A stretch of DNA of 39,041 nt. Source: an uncultured Bacilli bacterium. Lineage in GTDB: Bacteria; Bacillota_I; Bacilli_A; RF39; UBA660. Where the stretch lies: contig CAKOZD010000017.1 of NCBI GenBank assembly GCA_934131175.1, forward strand, positions 1 through 39,041, written 5' to 3'. Positions 32,516 through 39,041 of the stretch are shown piece after piece (within the stretch, counting starts at the first letter, position 1; each line of letters opens with the position of its first letter). The position numbers and the translations under genes are program-made. A model generated the notes under the pieces. It searched no databases and was not told the origin of the DNA. It saw nothing but the letters and a program-made list of their open reading frames with translations.

Positions 32516-33139
32516 ATGAAGAAATTTTATTATGGACTGAATGTATTTTTAGTCTTAGCAATTCCTTTAATGATTTTCTCAAATTTTAGTAATAAAAAGG
32601 TTGATATTTCGAAGAAAACACAATCTTTAAATACTAGTGTTTTTACTGAAGGTAAGAAGTTAATTGAAGAGAGTAAAGTTTTAGTTGATGATATTACTGA
32701 TAGTGAAAAGAACTTATTTGATGAAAGTCTTAGCATAATGGAAACTTCAGTTTCTAATAGTTTAGTTACAGGAAATATTATAACTGATGTATTAGAAACA
32801 CAAGTTGGAACTATGTCTTCATATGGACCTGATTGTGCAGGTTGTAGTGGAAGACTTGGTGGTGGGTATGATGCTCGTGGTGGTAATTATACCTATAATG
32901 ATAAAACTTATGGAACAGTTAGAATAGTAGCAGGTGATGCTAGTTATCCATATGGTTCTATAGTTAGAGTTAAAGGAAGTAAATTAGGAGAGTTCTATGC
33001 TATTGTCTTAGATAGAGGAGGAGCAATTGGAAAAGGTAAAAGATTTATGTTTGATTTACTTTATCCAAATGAGAGTCTTGCTCTTGGACATGGTACTGAA
33101 AAGGGCTTAGTATTTGAAATAGTAAGATATGGTTATTAA
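32516..33139 (+). CDS. Exported 3D (Asp-Asp-Asp) domain protein
   Basis: 207 residues. A membrane anchor or signal (about 5-24), a helical stretch (about 30-95), and a C-terminal double-psi-beta-barrel 3D domain (about 105-207): MSSYGPDCAGCSG, TVRIVAGDASYPYGSIVRVK, YAIVLDRGGAIGKGKRFMFD. The conserved Asp residues (in LDRGGAI and MFDLLY) are kept in modified form. 3D domains occur in lytic transglycosylase-like and resuscitation-promoting wall enzymes (YocH, YuiC), so peptidoglycan cleavage is the likely role. Start ATG 32516 with GAGGAG at 32503-32508. Confidence 0.85.
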   Translation: MKKFYYGLNVFLVLAIPLMIFSNFSNKKVDISKKTQSLNTSVFTEGKKLIEESKVLVDDITDSEKNLFDESLSIMETSVSNSLVTGNIITDVLETQVGTMSSYGPDCAGCSGRLGGGYDARGGNYTYNDKTYGTVRIVAGDASYPYGSIVRVKGSKLGEFYAIVLDRGGAIGKGKRFMFDLLYPNESLALGHGTEKGLVFEIVRYGY

Positions 33140-33158
33140 TTATATCTAATAGTATTTG

Positions 33159-33181
33159 AAGAGACTAATTAGTCTCTTTTA
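33159..33181 (+). terminator. Rho-independent terminator after 3D-domain gene
   Basis: A perfect palindrome (33159-33178, AAGAGACTAATTAGTCTCTT) followed by T residues. Confidence 0.85.
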
Positions 33182-33199
33182 ATTTTATATTTTTATATA

Positions 33200-33227
33200 T
33201 TGACTTTGTATAATTATTAAATATAAT
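33200..33227 (+). promoter_or_regulatory. Promoter upstream of unknown exported protein
   Basis: TTGACT (33200-33205), 16-base spacer, TATAAT (33222-33227). It supports translation starting well upstream of ATG 33344. Confidence 0.65.
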
Positions 33228-33280
33228 ATTGATTACAAATTTAATTTGTATATTTTATAAGAAAAGAGGTCGTCTTTACG

Positions 33281-34150
33281 ATTAAGAAAAATGAGGCTAT
33301 ATCTTTAGCACTTGCTATTGCTGTAGGAGTTACTGCTAAGGGTATGGAAGTAGGAATAAAAGAAAAAAATAAAGTTATAAATTCTAAAAGTATAGTGATG
33401 GATGCAAATGATAGTTATATTGAAACAGATGATGTTAATTTTTTATATTTATTAAAAAATTATTATTCTTCAGGTAAAAGTGTTGATGAGATATTAAATA
33501 GTCCTGATAAGAAAAATATATTATATGTAAGTGCATTATATGTAGAATTAAGAGAGCAGGGATTGACTGACTCTGAAATAATTGATTATTTAGATAAATT
33601 AGTTGTATGTGAGATGTATACTGATAATTCTAAAGAATATCCTTTATTATATGGGAGAGTAAATGATTTAACTCATAATGATACATCAAAGTACTATGAA
33701 CTTGCAAAGTACATGCATGTTATTAAATGTAGTGATAAACATGAAGTAATTGATGGTGAATATATAATGTGTGATGATATAAGTCATAAATTAGAGGAGT
33801 TTAATAATAATGAACTTTTATTTGATAATGTAATTAATGAGATTAGAAATGGTGGAGATAAAGAATTAAATTCTTCATTAAATAGGATTCTTAATAATGA
33901 AAGTGTCGATAAGGTTGAATGTTTTAGAGAACTTGATAATTTATATACATTAGGTATGATTCCTGGATGTGTATCTGAAGATGTATGGAATAGTAGTTTT
34001 CATGAACTTCTTAAGACTTTAGGTGAAAGAGATAGTTTATATGAAAATTATTATTTACTTGCTGTATATACTCATGAGTTTATGTGTGATGATGATCATT
34101 ATAATAATGAATATGGTAGTGTTGAATGTAAGACTTATAAATTAAAATAA
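33281..34150 (+). CDS. Unknown protein with N-terminal hydrophobic segment; start codon uncertain
   Basis: About 289 residues. The first ATG in frame is 33344, but the open frame upstream encodes KKNEAISLALAIAVGVTAKG, a convincing signal or membrane segment, and AAGAGG sits at 33264-33269. The only candidate starts there are ACG 33278 (spacing 8) and ATT 33281 (spacing 11), so either a rare start codon is used or the original ATG has mutated. Downstream the protein is acidic and helical (SVDEILNSPDKKNILYVSAL, LTDSEIIDYLDKLVVCEMY) with His/Cys-containing patches (HEFMCDDDHY near the end). No family recognised. It has its own promoter and terminator. Confidence 0.5.
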   Translation: MKKNEAISLALAIAVGVTAKGMEVGIKEKNKVINSKSIVMDANDSYIETDDVNFLYLLKNYYSSGKSVDEILNSPDKKNILYVSALYVELREQGLTDSEIIDYLDKLVVCEMYTDNSKEYPLLYGRVNDLTHNDTSKYYELAKYMHVIKCSDKHEVIDGEYIMCDDISHKLEEFNNNELLFDNVINEIRNGGDKELNSSLNRILNNESVDKVECFRELDNLYTLGMIPGCVSEDVWNSSFHELLKTLGERDSLYENYYLLAVYTHEFMCDDDHYNNEYGSVECKTYKLK

Positions 34151-34161
34151 TATTTATAAAG

Positions 34162-34186
34162 AAGATGTAATTTACATCTTTTTTTG
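34162..34186 (+). terminator. Rho-independent terminator before tex
   Basis: AAGATGTAA (34162-34170) and TTACATCTT (34172-34180) form the stem, followed by T residues. Confidence 0.8.
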
Positions 34187-34217
34187 TTTTTGTTATTATA
34201 AATAGGAGGTGTAAAAT

Positions 34218-36374
34218 ATGAATGAGACAATAATAAAAGAGATAGCAACTAATTTAAATATAAGTGATAAACAAGTAAGTGTTGTTTTAAATTTACTTAG
34301 TGATGGAAATACCATACCTTTTATTGCGAGATATAGAAAAGAAGTTACTGGAGCACTTGATGAAGAGACAATTAGAAGTATTAATGAAGTTTATGAATAT
34401 CAAGTTAATTTATTAAAGAGAAAAGAAGATGTTATTAGATTAATTGATGAGAAGGGTATGCTTACTGATGAGATTAAAGATAATATCATGAAATGTAGTA
34501 AGCTTGTAGAAGTAGAAGATATTTATAGACCATATAAAGAAAAGAAAAAGACTAAGGCAACTGAGGCAATTGCTCTTGGGTTAGAACCACTTGCTAAAAT
34601 GATGATGACTTTTCCAACAACTGGTGACATTGATAAGTTATGTAGTAAGTTTATAAATGATAAAGTTCCAAATACTGAGAATGCAGTTACTGGTGCTTGT
34701 TATATAATTGCTGAATGGATAAGTGATAATGCTTTCTACAGAAAATGGATTAGAAGTTATTTTTATAAGAATGGTGTTATTACTTCTAAATTAAAAAAGG
34801 GTGCAGAGGATGAAAATAAAATATATGAGATGTATTATGATTATAATGAACCTGTAAAATGGATTAAACCTCATAGAATACTTGCGATTAATAGAGGAGA
34901 AAAAGAGAAGATTCTTACTGTTAGTATAGATGTTAATAAGGATGAGATAATTGCTTATTTGGAGAAGAAAATGATTAAGAATGATAAGAGTTTTGTTACT
35001 AGTTATATTAAAGATGCGATAAATGACTCTTATAAGAGATTGATTGGACCTAGTATTGAACGTGAGATTAGAAGTGATTTAACTGAGAAGGGTGATGAGG
35101 CTGCAATTGATAACTTTGGAAAGAACTTGGAGGCATTACTTTTAACTCCTCCATTAAAGGAAAAAGTTGTTCTTGCATTTGACCCAGGATATGTTAATGG
35201 TTGTAAATTAGCTGTAGTTGATAAGAATGGAAAGTATTTAGATAGTACAGTTATTAAGCCTTTCTTAAAAGGAAACGAAGAAGAACGTATCAGACTTTCT
35301 ATGGAAGTAGTTGTTCAATTGATAAAGAAATATAATGTTGATATTATTTCTATTGGTAATGGTACTGCTTCTCGTGAGTCTGAAAAGTTCTGTGCTGATA
35401 TGATTAGTAAATATAACCTTAATTGTAAATATGTTATTGTAAGTGAAGCAGGAGCATCAATTTATAGTGCTTCTCCACAAGCAATTGAGGAGTTTCCTGA
35501 TCTTGCTGTTGAGAAAAGAAGTGCAGTAAGTATTGGTAGAAGATTACAAGACCCACTTGCTGAACTTGTAAAAATTCCACCTGAAGGTATTGGTGTTGGT
35601 TTATATCAACATGATGTTTCTCAAAAAAATTTGTCTAATTCATTAGATTTCGTTGTTGAAAAATGCGTAAATAGTGTTGGAGTTAATGTAAATACTGCTA
35701 GTGCATCTTTATTAAGTTATGTATCTGGTGTAACTAAGGCTGCTATAAAGAAGATTATTGACTACCGTGAGAGTGTTGGCAAGATTATGTCTCGTGATGA
35801 GATAAAGAAGAAAAAATTACTTACTCCTAAGGCTTATGAACAAGCAATAGGTTTTCTTCGTATTAATGATGGTGATAATGTACTTGATTCAACTGCAATT
35901 CATCCAGAAAGCTATGATGTCGCATTAAGCATTTTAAAAGATTTAGGATTTACTATTAAAGATATTGGTAGTAGTGAATTAGTTGATGGTCTTAATAAAA
36001 TTGATGTAGAGAAAGATTTTTCTAAATATAATACTGATAAATATACTTTAGAAGATGTTATTTCATCTTTAAAGAAACCTAACTTAGACCCAAGAGACTC
36101 TTATCCACAACCAATTTTAAAGAGTAACGTTTTAGATATAAAAGATTTACATGTTGGGGATAAGTTACAAGGTACTGTTAGAAATGTAGTTGATTTTGGA
36201 TTATTTATTGATATTGGATTACATGATGATGGACTTGCTCATATTAGTAAATTAAGTAATAGTTATATTAAACATCCAAGCGATTTATTTAGTGTTGGAG
36301 ATATAGTTGATTGTTATGTTGATGATATTTCATTAGAGAAAAACAAAGTATCTCTTAGTTTAATTGAAAGATAG
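34218..36374 (+). CDS. tex: Tex family S1 RNA-binding transcription accessory protein
   Basis: 718 residues, full length. Tex binds nucleic acid and affects transcription; its exact role is open. Domains in order: Tex N-terminal helical region (IPFIARYRKEVTGALDEETI is diagnostic), YqgF/RNase-H-like domain (VVLAFDPGYVNGCKLAVVD, about 316-450), helix-hairpin-helix pair (NSVGVNVNTASASLLSYVSG, about 493 on), and a C-terminal S1 domain (about 645-715, GDKLQGTVRNVVDFGLFIDI). The ribosome binding site is AGGAGGTG. Its last 120 bases plus its terminator are tandemly duplicated downstream; the gene itself is intact. Confidence 0.96.
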   Translation: MNETIIKEIATNLNISDKQVSVVLNLLSDGNTIPFIARYRKEVTGALDEETIRSINEVYEYQVNLLKRKEDVIRLIDEKGMLTDEIKDNIMKCSKLVEVEDIYRPYKEKKKTKATEAIALGLEPLAKMMMTFPTTGDIDKLCSKFINDKVPNTENAVTGACYIIAEWISDNAFYRKWIRSYFYKNGVITSKLKKGAEDENKIYEMYYDYNEPVKWIKPHRILAINRGEKEKILTVSIDVNKDEIIAYLEKKMIKNDKSFVTSYIKDAINDSYKRLIGPSIEREIRSDLTEKGDEAAIDNFGKNLEALLLTPPLKEKVVLAFDPGYVNGCKLAVVDKNGKYLDSTVIKPFLKGNEEERIRLSMEVVVQLIKKYNVDIISIGNGTASRESEKFCADMISKYNLNCKYVIVSEAGASIYSASPQAIEEFPDLAVEKRSAVSIGRRLQDPLAELVKIPPEGIGVGLYQHDVSQKNLSNSLDFVVEKCVNSVGVNVNTASASLLSYVSGVTKAAIKKIIDYRESVGKIMSRDEIKKKKLLTPKAYEQAIGFLRINDGDNVLDSTAIHPESYDVALSILKDLGFTIKDIGSSELVDGLNKIDVEKDFSKYNTDKYTLEDVISSLKKPNLDPRDSYPQPILKSNVLDIKDLHVGDKLQGTVRNVVDFGLFIDIGLHDDGLAHISKLSNSYIKHPSDLFSVGDIVDCYVDDISLEKNKVSLSLIER

Positions 36375-36395
36375 ACTAGTTTAGTTTATCTTTTT
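36370..36395 (+). terminator. Rho-independent terminator after tex (copy 1)
   Basis: GATAGAC (36370-36376) pairs with GTTTATC (36384-36390), one G-T pair, then five T residues. It includes the tex stop codon. Confidence 0.7.
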
Positions 36396-36415
36396 GTTTT
36401 ATAATAATTTTTAGG

Positions 36416-36535
36416 AGTAATAGTTATATTAAACAACCAAGCGATTTATTTAGTGTTGGAGATATAGTTGATTGTTATGTTGATGATATTTCATTAGAGA
36501 AAAACAAAGTATCTCTTAGTTTAATTGAAAGATAG
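36416..36535 (+). pseudogene. Duplicated tex C-terminal fragment
   Basis: The second copy keeps the reading frame for the end of the S1 domain (SNSYIKQPSDLFSVGDIVDC and on to LSLIER and a stop at 36533-36535) but has no start codon, so it is not expected to be translated. It is a remnant of the tandem duplication, with one His-to-Gln change. Confidence 0.85.
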
Positions 36536-36556
36536 ACTAGTTTAGTTTATCTTTTT
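36531..36556 (+). terminator. Rho-independent terminator (copy 2)
   Basis: Exact copy of the tex terminator, shifted by 161 bases. Together the copies form two terminators in series before the next gene. A TATAAT follows at 36561-36566. Confidence 0.7.
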
Positions 36557-36585
36557 GTTTTATAATAATTTTTAGGAGGGATAAT

Positions 36586-37605
36586 ATGATTAAACCTAAA
36601 AAGTTAAATAAAGGGGATAAGGTTGCTTTAGTTAGTTTATCTAGTGGATTATTTGGAGATGAAGCAAATAAGGCTAGACTTGATAGGGCAATTAATAATT
36701 TAAAAAGTTTATTAGAAGTAGAACCTGTTTTAATGCCTAATGCACTTATTGGTAGTCGTGAAGTTTATGAACATCCAGAGTTACGTGCAAAAGATTTAAT
36801 GGATGCTTTTAAAGATGATTCTATTAAAGGTATTTTTACTCTTACTGGAGGAAATGATACTATTAGAATACTTCCATATATTGATTTTGATGTTATTAAA
36901 AATAATCCTAAAGTTTTTATGGGATTTTCTGATACTACAGCTAATCATTTTATGATGTATCATGCAGGACTTGTTTCTTTTTATGGACCTGCTGCTGGAG
37001 TTGAATTTTCTTTACCAGAGGTTCCTAGTATTGATGTAGAAACTGTTAAGAATACTATATTTAATGTAAATGATGAGTTATTACTACCACATAGTGGAAA
37101 GTATGCAAATGACCCACTTGATTGGAGTACAAGTATTTTAGATATACATGATGATAAAGAGTATGAAGTTGTTCAAGGAAGTGGAGTAGTTAGAGGAAGT
37201 CTTCTTGGTGGATGTATTGATGTATTTGTATCTATTAATGGTACAAAGATTTGGCCAACACTTGATGAGTGGAGAGATAAGATTTTATTTATTGAAACAA
37301 GTGATGAGCAACCAGACCCAGCTCTTGTAAAAGAAGTGTTACAAAATATGGGAGTACAAGGTATTCTTGGAGTAATAAAAGGAATTATAGTTGGAAGACC
37401 AAAGAATGGTAAATATTATGATGAATATAATGAAGTAATAAAAGAAGTATGTAGAATATTTAATCGAGTAGATCTACCAATTATTTCTAATGGTCATTTT
37501 GGACATGCTTGGCTTTGGAATGTTATGCCATTAGGCGTTGAAATTGAAGTTGATTTAGATAATAAAAAATTAACTTTATTAGAAAGTGGAGTTATTAATA
37601 GTTAA
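36586..37605 (+). CDS. S66 family LD-carboxypeptidase / MccF-like peptidase
   Basis: 339 residues. Serine peptidases of family S66 either recycle murein tetrapeptides (LdcA) or destroy microcin C-type peptides (MccF). The N-terminal KPKKLNKGDKVALVSLSSGL, the nucleophile Ser115 in MGFSDTTANHF, the acidic residue in LFIETSDEQPDP and the histidine in SNGHFGHAWLWNVMPLGV form the triad. Length and the GFSDTTA type fit the MccF-like branch better than short LdcA, so the natural substrate is open. AGGAGGG precedes ATG 36586 and comes from the edge of the duplicated segment. The next gene starts 18 bases after its stop and is probably co-transcribed. Confidence 0.88.
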   Translation: MIKPKKLNKGDKVALVSLSSGLFGDEANKARLDRAINNLKSLLEVEPVLMPNALIGSREVYEHPELRAKDLMDAFKDDSIKGIFTLTGGNDTIRILPYIDFDVIKNNPKVFMGFSDTTANHFMMYHAGLVSFYGPAAGVEFSLPEVPSIDVETVKNTIFNVNDELLLPHSGKYANDPLDWSTSILDIHDDKEYEVVQGSGVVRGSLLGGCIDVFVSINGTKIWPTLDEWRDKILFIETSDEQPDPALVKEVLQNMGVQGILGVIKGIIVGRPKNGKYYDEYNEVIKEVCRIFNRVDLPIISNGHFGHAWLWNVMPLGVEIEVDLDNKKLTLLESGVINS

Positions 37606-37623
37606 AGTAATGGAGATTGAAAT

Positions 37624-39041
37624 ATGATAGGTGAATATACATTAAAATTATTATGCGATAAATATAAACTTTCTTCTGACAAGTTAGTTACTAAGAATAA
37701 TAATATTCTTTCTTCTGGCGAATATGAAGAAATAGATGATACTTTAAATTATTTAATAAATGATTTAAATATAAATGTCAGAAATATTGAGAAGTGTCCA
37801 AGTATTTTATATAGAGATGTTAAACAAATAAAAGATAATGTCAACTTTATTAAATCTAAGAGTTTATCTTTTCCAAATATTGAAAGTTGTTTGCATGTTC
37901 TTTCTGCAGAATCTGATGAATTAAAAAAAACGTATGATTATGTATTTAAAAATTATGGACTTCAAGCAATAGAGAAAATAACATCTATTTTATCTGTTTC
38001 CGTAGATATAATAAGTGATGTGGAATCTCTAAATATAAGCTTTACTAATCCTATAGGGAATTTAGCAGTTGCTGTAGGAGTAGAATTTGGAAGTACTAAT
38101 ATTAATGAAGTTAGTAAAATACTCCAAAGTAAGGAATATCAAGAACATCCGGAGCTATTTACATCAACAACATTGGCAAAAGCCAAATTAGAGGATATTC
38201 AAAAGATAATACAAAGTAGGGAATATCAAGAACATCCAGAGCTATTTACATCAACAACGTTGGCACAAGCCAAATTAGAGGATATTCAAAAGATAATACA
38301 AAGTAAAGAATATCAAGAACATCCAGAGATGTTTACTTCAACAACATTGGCAAGAGCCAAATTAGAAGATATACAAAAGATAATACAAAGTAAGGAATAT
38401 GAAGAACATCCAGAGATGTTTACATCAGAGGTATTGGCACAAGCCAAATTAGAAGATATACAAAAGATACTACAAAGTAAAGAATATCAAGAACATCCAG
38501 AGCTGTTTACATCACAGATATTGGCACATGCCAAATTAGAAGATATACAAAAGATACTCCAAAGTAAGGAATATCAAGAACATCCAGAGATGTTTACATC
38601 AACAACATTGGCACATGCCAAATTAGAGGATATACAAAAGATATTACAAAGTAAGGAATATCAAGAACATCCAGAGATGTTTACATCACAGGTATTGGCA
38701 AGAGCCAAATTAGAGGATATACAAAAGATACTACAAAGTAAGGAATATCAAGAACATCCAGAAATGTTTACATCAACAACATTGGCGCATGCCAAATTAG
38801 AGGATATACAAAAGATATTACAAAGTAAGGAATTTCAAGAACATCCAGAGATGTTTACATCACAGGTATTGGCAAGAGCCAAATTAGAGGATATACAAAA
38901 GATATTACAAAGTAAGGAATATCAAGAGCATTCAGAGATGTTTACATCACAGGTATTGGCATACGCCAAATTAGAGGATATACAAAAGATATTACAAAGT
39001 AAGGAATATCAAGAACATCCAGAGATGTTTACATCAACAAC
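37624..39041 (+). CDS. Tandem 29-residue repeat protein with mTERF-like N-terminal region, 3' end outside the window
   Basis: An open frame of 472 codons that runs off the end. ATG 37624 follows GGAG (37612-37615) by 8 bases. Residues 1-167 are helical, with stretches such as RNIEKCPSILYRDVKQIKDN, NVNFIKSKSLSFPNIESCLH and VLSAESDELKKTYDYVFKNY whose spacing (I..CPSIL..., then a helix ending in a short loop) recalls mTERF-type repeats. From residue 168 (38125) come ten full units of 29 residues and part of an eleventh, consensus QSKEYQEHPEMFTSTTLAHA followed by KLEDIQKIL. Nothing resembles a signal peptide or membrane helix, so it is cytoplasmic. Units vary mainly at residue 19 (K,Q,R,Q,H,H,R,H,R,Y in order) and residues 15-16 (TT or [QE][VI]). 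No known family is certain. It may bind nucleic acid or a repetitive partner; that is inference. Confidence 0.75.
   Translation, partial: MIGEYTLKLLCDKYKLSSDKLVTKNNNILSSGEYEEIDDTLNYLINDLNINVRNIEKCPSILYRDVKQIKDNVNFIKSKSLSFPNIESCLHVLSAESDELKKTYDYVFKNYGLQAIEKITSILSVSVDIISDVESLNISFTNPIGNLAVAVGVEFGSTNINEVSKILQSKEYQEHPELFTSTTLAKAKLEDIQKIIQSREYQEHPELFTSTTLAQAKLEDIQKIIQSKEYQEHPEMFTSTTLARAKLEDIQKIIQSKEYEEHPEMFTSEVLAQAKLEDIQKILQSKEYQEHPELFTSQILAHAKLEDIQKILQSKEYQEHPEMFTSTTLAHAKLEDIQKILQSKEYQEHPEMFTSQVLARAKLEDIQKILQSKEYQEHPEMFTSTTLAHAKLEDIQKILQSKEFQEHPEMFTSQVLARAKLEDIQKILQSKEYQEHSEMFTSQVLAYAKLEDIQKILQSKEYQEHPEMFTST
38125..39041 (+). repeat. 87-bp in-frame tandem repeat array (10 units and a partial 11th)
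   Basis: Unit starts: 38125, 38212, 38299, 38386, 38473, 38560, 38647, 38734, 38821, 38908 and 38995. All spacings are exactly 87 bases with no interruption or frame loss. Twenty of 29 residues are invariant over the ten full units. Residues 3, 5, 6 and 9 change once each, 11 is L or M, 29 is I or L, and 15, 16 and 19 carry most of the change. Units 6 and 8 differ at two silent bases, and units 7 and 9 at two bases. Confidence 0.97.

Larger units (their letters stand above)
36255..36578 (+). repeat. 161-bp tandem duplication of the tex 3' end
   Basis: Copy 1 is 36255-36415 and copy 2 is 36416-36576, with the match continuing two bases into GG. I see one difference, T to A (CATCCAAG in copy 1, CAACCAAG in copy 2). 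Each copy holds the last 40 codons of tex, its stop, the terminator and a TATAAT followed by AGGAG. Only copy 2 leads into a start codon, that of the LD-carboxypeptidase gene. Confidence 0.95.

Noticed and set aside
38125..39041. CRISPR array or intergenic minisatellite
   Set aside because: The 87-bp units abut without spacers, stay in one reading frame without stops and differ mostly at defined codons, so this is a coding repeat.
38125..39041. TALE or PUF repeats
   Set aside because: Unit length is 29, there is no GG/KQ loop as in TALE units (33-35 residues) and no PUF-type tripartite motif (36 residues). The parallel is in layout only.
1..39041. Mycoplasma-type code with TGA as tryptophan
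   Set aside because: TGA ends several genes (for example 687-1673, 20675-20821, 28190 region) and tryptophan is TGG in conserved positions.

Overview
The window is a very AT-rich, densely packed piece of a low-GC Gram-positive (Firmicutes/Bacilli-type) chromosome. TGA works as a stop codon and tryptophan is TGG, so the code is standard. SpoVS and CotE homologues point to a spore-former or a recent descendant of one. The blocks miaB-ymcA-cotE, rpsP-khpA, uppS-cdsA-rseP and priA-fmt-rlmN-prpC-prkC-rsgA-rpe follow Bacillus subtilis gene order, with losses and insertions. My best guess is an uncultured, probably gut-associated, member of the Bacilli with a reduced genome. I see no rRNA, tRNA, insertion sequence, prophage or CRISPR array. 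All genes but one lie on the + strand.

Layout. 1-3300: a 5'-truncated dacA-like fragment, a membrane protein with a degenerate SGNH domain, a VanW protein and spoVS. 3300-7400: five little-known envelope genes (two Tim44-like zinc-ribbon paralogues, a DUF5684-type membrane protein, a bitopic protein and a DUF3298-type protein). 7400-9400: a T-box leader with a likely UCU (Ser) specifier, then a Nudix hydrolase and serS. 9400-12470: a ydjG-ydjH-ydjI-like envelope-stress trio without pspA. 12470-13450: a non-coding stretch with a strong promoter, then an ankyrin-repeat gene. 13500-16500: miaB, ymcA-like, an inverted zinc-phospholipase-like gene, cotE. 16500-21030: a BtaA-like SAM-binding gene, rpsP-khpA, uppS-cdsA-rseP and two tiny membrane proteins. 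21030-31500: priA, two membrane genes where def would be expected, fmt, a membrane protein where rsmB would be expected, rlmN, the PrpC/PrkC phosphatase-kinase pair, rsgA and rpe. 31500-34150: three envelope or exported proteins of poorly known function. 34200-37605: tex and an S66 LD-carboxypeptidase, separated by a fresh 161-bp tandem duplication of the tex 3' end. 37624-end: a long open gene that leaves the window.

That last gene is the most unusual item. After a 167-residue helical N-terminal region that resembles mTERF-type repeats, it carries at least ten and a half tandem 29-residue (87-bp) repeats that are almost identical except at one residue (K, Q, R, H or Y) and a nearby dipeptide (TT or [QE][VI]). 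Near-invariant modules with one polar hypervariable site is the arrangement seen in modular recognition proteins such as TALE or PUF proteins. A ligand, and any code, is inference only.

Regulation is visible in many places: Rho-independent terminators close most transcription units, and several promoters sit directly on or behind them, most strikingly at rpsP, where the -35 box lies inside the upstream terminator stem.
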